From: JAJXWB01 sp046349085
GTDB taxonomy: Bacteria > Pseudomonadota > Alphaproteobacteria > Rhizobiales > Beijerinckiaceae
Length of the DNA stretch: 64,000 nucleotides
Assembly (NCBI GenBank): GCA_046349085.1
Contig: JAXMDA010000007.1
Location: 62,001-126,000 of the forward strand
Direction of reading: 5' to 3'
A program made the position numbers and the translations under genes. Positions 61,530 to 64,000 of this stretch are shown one piece after another. Below the pieces are notes generated by a model. The model saw only the letters and a program-made list of their open reading frames with translations, made no database searches and was not told the DNA's origin. The stretch's first letter is position 1. The number at the start of each line of letters is the position of its first letter.

Positions 61530-62142
61530 CGACGTCTCTGTCGCGCTGATGGCGCGGGCGCCCGAGCCCGGCCGGGCGAAGACGCGCCTCATCCCGCGCC
61601 TCGGACGGACCGGCGCCGCGCGCCTGCACGCTGCCTTGACGCTGCGCGCGCTCGGCGAGATCGCGCGCAGCGGACTGACGACCGTTCTGTGGTGCGATCC
61701 CGACATGGACCATTCCTTCTTCGACGAATGCGCCTGCCGGTTCGGCGTGACATTGAGGGATCAAACCCGCGGCGACCTCGGCGACCGGATGCGTTGTATC
61801 TTCGAAGATGCTGACGGCCCTTTGCTCTTGATGGGATCGGACTGCCCGACGATCGACGCGACATTGCTGCGCTCATGCGCCCAAACGCTCGCGCGTTCGG
61901 AAGCCGTCTTCCTGCCGACGCTCGATGGCGGCTATGGGTTGGTGGGCCTCTCGCGGCCGTTTCCGGAAATCTTCGACGAGATGCCGTGGGGGACTGACGC
62001 CGTGATGGCGATCACGCGCCGACGTCTCCAGAGCTCCGGCATAGTGTGGGAGGAGCCGGCGGAAATCTGGGACGTCGATACGCCGGACGATCTCGCGCGG
62101 CTCGTCGAGACAGGATTTGCTATTCCGGCTTTCGAAGACTGA
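61516..62142 (+). CDS. TIGR04282/DUF2064 nucleotidyltransferase-like protein
   Basis: The 208-aa product has a nucleotide-sugar-transferase fold: LMARAPEPGRAKTRLIPRLG, LMGSDCPTID and LPTLDGGYGLVGLSR. The family is often encoded beside TIGR04283 glycosyltransferases, as here, suggesting that it makes or activates the sugar donor. Exact chemistry is unknown. Its end overlaps the convergent thioesterase gene by 23 bases. Confidence 0.85.
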   Translation: MRVSDDVSVALMARAPEPGRAKTRLIPRLGRTGAARLHAALTLRALGEIARSGLTTVLWCDPDMDHSFFDECACRFGVTLRDQTRGDLGDRMRCIFEDADGPLLLMGSDCPTIDATLLRSCAQTLARSEAVFLPTLDGGYGLVGLSRPFPEIFDEMPWGTDAVMAITRRRLQSSGIVWEEPAEIWDVDTPDDLARLVETGFAIPAFED

Positions 62143-62611
62143 TGCCCCGACCCGCCTGCTTCGGCAGAGCGAGATGCGCGTCCGCGCGATGAAAATTGCG
62201 GATGCGCGCGAGCTGGTCGGGCGTGAAGGGAGCTGCGCGAGGCTTGTCGCCGGATTGATCCACGCAGAGCAGAACCTGCTCGTTCAGCGCCGAGACCTCT
62301 CCATCTGCCCGTCGCATTTCGAACCAGACGCGCAGTCTCTTCTCGTCGTGTTCGAGAATTCGGCCGGATACGTCGAGAGCTTCGCCGAGATGCGCCTCAT
62401 GCAGATAATGGATCGTCATCGTCAGCGTGTAGATCGTGAGGCTCGTACGCTTCCGCCCGTCCTGGTCAAGGCCGATCGCCGACATGAGCCGGTCGACGGC
62501 AAGGCTGAACACGCGCGCATAGGCGGCGTCGTTCATGTGCCCGTTGTAGTCGATCCAGTCCGGCTGCACCGTCGACGCAAACAGCGGGTTCGGCAGTGTT
62601 GAGTCCGTCAT
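62120..62611 (-). CDS. Hotdog-fold acyl-CoA thioesterase
   Basis: The 163-aa product has the 4HBT-type start VQPDWIDYNGHMNDAAYARVF and a hotdog beta-sheet pattern (TIHYLHEAHLGEALDVSGRI). It should hydrolyse an acyl-CoA. Similar domains occur in carnitine and betaine catabolism, but no such genes are near. It lies 15 bp after the beta-mannosidase on the same strand. Confidence 0.82.
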   Translation of the reverse strand: MTDSTLPNPLFASTVQPDWIDYNGHMNDAAYARVFSLAVDRLMSAIGLDQDGRKRTSLTIYTLTMTIHYLHEAHLGEALDVSGRILEHDEKRLRVWFEMRRADGEVSALNEQVLLCVDQSGDKPRAAPFTPDQLARIRNFHRADAHLALPKQAGRGISLRKPE

Positions 62612-62626
62612 GCGCCCCTCGCGCGA

Positions 62627-64000
62627 TCAATCCGCGCTGTAGGATAGGGCGGGCGAACCGAGCGCGGCAACCGTGCCGTGCGGCGCGATGTCCTTCTCGA
62701 AAAAGCGCAGGATCTTTGGCGCGCCCGGCGCCAGATGGAACCAGTTTTCGAGCGGCGTCAGGCGCTCGTCCTCGATCTTGACGGATTGCGCAATGCGGTC
62801 CGCTTCGAGGCGCAAGCCGAAGCCGTCGTCGTCGCGAAACGCCTCGACGGAAAGCTTGGGCGCAAACATGGCGGCGGGCCGGCCGAGCGGGAAATGCCAG
62901 CATTCCGCGACCGTCGCTCCCGCGTCGTCGAATAGGGTGGCGACCGTCGCCTCATGCGATGGCGGACCGAAGCGATAAGCGTAGGCCGTGTCGAAGAACG
63001 CGCCCCAGAGATCGCAGTCGCGGAGCGACAGTGAGCTGCGCGGCGCAATTTCGACGTCGCGCTCCGCGCTCATGACCAGGGTCGCGCCGTCGCGATAGCA
63101 GCGAAGCGAAATCCGTCCCGCGAAAGATGTGGCGCTTTCGTTCACGCAATGAATGTGCAGCCCGTTGACGCCTTCGTCGCTGACAATGACCTGACGTGTG
63201 CGAAACGCGCGGCGCATCGCCCACCAAGGCGATTTCGGCGCGCCGGTCCAGTCGAGGACGCCCCAGCCGCTCGACGCCCACAAGTCCTTCCAGAACCACA
63301 CAAGCGCTCCGGCGCAGGTCGATCCCGGCCGGCGCCATTCGCCGATCGTCGCCTCGACCGTCTCGGCGACCGTCGCGCGCGAAAGATCGAGGTAGCGGGC
63401 GGGATCCTCCGTCTTCAGCCGCTCCGGATCGACGCTGTAGAGCAATCCGACATAGTGATCCCGCACGTTCTCGAAATCCTGCATCGCGCCCTGGTCGCGC
63501 GGAATGCGCGGACGCCAGAGCGGCGAGGCGAGCGGCGCCGAACCGAAATCGCGTTCGAGCGCGCGAGTCTCGGGAACATTGGCGAAGCCGAGGCATTCGG
63601 ACGCAAAACGCACATTGGCGCGACGCGCATCCTCGAGGGGGCGTCTGTAGGCGCCGACGCCGTAATAATGCGAAACGCCGGCGTCGGCGTGGAAGGGCAG
63701 GGCGCCGCCGGACGGCGAATTGACGAGGTACGCCGCATCCGGGCGCGCTTGCGCGCATACGCGCGGCAAAATCTCGTCGAACAGCGGCGAGCGCCAGCCG
63801 GCTTCCGGAACGCCCATCATCGCCGCCTGCTGATAGACCTCGTTGCCGCCGCACAGAACAACGATGGACGGCGACCCGCGCGTGCGCTCGAGAAACTGGC
63901 GCGCCTCCTCCTCGGTGGAAATGGCAAAGCCGGCGTCCGCGACGGGATAGTCGAAATTGGAAAACATGAAATCTTGCCAGACCATGATGCCGGCCGCATC
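62627..64000 (-). CDS. GH2 beta-mannosidase-like glycosidase (5' end outside window)
   Basis: The visible C-terminal 457 residues contain the GH2 core: DAAGIMVWQDFMFS, the acid/base Glu in GGNEVYQQ, a tyrosine-rich HYYGVGAY and the likely nucleophile in RFASECLGF, followed by TCAGALVWFWKDLW and a C-terminal beta domain. The frame is open through the window end, so the N-terminal sugar-binding domain is missing only because of the cut. It hydrolyses terminal beta-mannose or a related sugar. Confidence 0.88.
   Translation of the reverse strand, partial: DAAGIMVWQDFMFSNFDYPVADAGFAISTEEEARQFLERTRGSPSIVVLCGGNEVYQQAAMMGVPEAGWRSPLFDEILPRVCAQARPDAAYLVNSPSGGALPFHADAGVSHYYGVGAYRRPLEDARRANVRFASECLGFANVPETRALERDFGSAPLASPLWRPRIPRDQGAMQDFENVRDHYVGLLYSVDPERLKTEDPARYLDLSRATVAETVEATIGEWRRPGSTCAGALVWFWKDLWASSGWGVLDWTGAPKSPWWAMRRAFRTRQVIVSDEGVNGLHIHCVNESATSFAGRISLRCYRDGATLVMSAERDVEIAPRSSLSLRDCDLWGAFFDTAYAYRFGPPSHEATVATLFDDAGATVAECWHFPLGRPAAMFAPKLSVEAFRDDDGFGLRLEADRIAQSVKIEDERLTPLENWFHLAPGAPKILRFFEKDIAPHGTVAALGSPALSYSAD

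Overview
This window is GC-rich DNA from an alphaproteobacterium, most likely a member of the Rhizobiales (Hyphomicrobiales). The markers are a MucR/Ros regulator, a FeuP/FeuQ-type two-component pair next to cytochrome c maturation and degP genes, a PleC-like kinase convergent with glnE, several small domain families typical of the order (DUF1491, DUF2336, DUF6456, DUF1214/DUF1254), and the palindromic dispersed repeats common in these genomes. I cannot name the genus from sequence alone; a methanotroph or Beijerinckiaceae/Methylocystaceae-like host is possible but is only a guess.

Layout. 1-7.2 kb: housekeeping genes (Fe superoxide dismutase, oligopeptidase B, MsrB, MucR, a DUF6456 protein, SufE). 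7.5-19.5 kb: envelope and cell-cycle genes (a DivJ-like membrane histidine kinase, a peptidoglycan-binding protein, a DUF2336 protein, a DUF1254/DUF1214 pair beside a bifunctional penicillin-binding protein, a YcgN-like protein, a cytochrome c, a TonB-like protein and a TadG-like protein with a VWA domain).

19.8-40.0 kb: a complete gene transfer agent (GTA)-like virion cluster in canonical order: small and large terminase, portal, g3.5, prohead protease, capsid, g6, g7, g8, g9, g10, g10.1, tape measure, g12, g13, NlpC/P60 g14 and the large g15. A DUF2793 tail fibre and a lysis module follow. There is no integrase, repressor or replication gene, and base composition matches the host, which favours a GTA over a young prophage. 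Unlike the Rhodobacter GTA, lysis genes are attached to the structural cluster. The lysozyme is fused in frame to a holin-like membrane segment that also has its own Shine-Dalgarno sequence and ATG. Three foreign-looking genes interrupt the cluster: a lower-GC, TPR-like gene after a cysteine-containing fragment, a secreted trypsin-like protease on the opposite strand, and a YdcH/DUF465 gene on the opposite strand. Several dispersed repeats also sit between GTA genes.

40-53.3 kb: signalling and envelope homeostasis (a PepSY-like secreted protein with FeuP/FeuQ, a glycine-zipper lipoprotein, ccmE directly joined to ccmH with ccmF and ccmI missing, DegP, an OmpR/histidine kinase pair, GlnE, and a PleC-like kinase). 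53.4-64 kb: transport and metabolism (a cation diffusion facilitator, glyoxalase I, a tandem DedA pair, the livG-livF-livH-livM ABC transporter, a glycosyltransferase/DUF2064 pair, a thioesterase and a GH2 beta-mannosidase cut by the window end). I found no rRNA, tRNA or CRISPR array.
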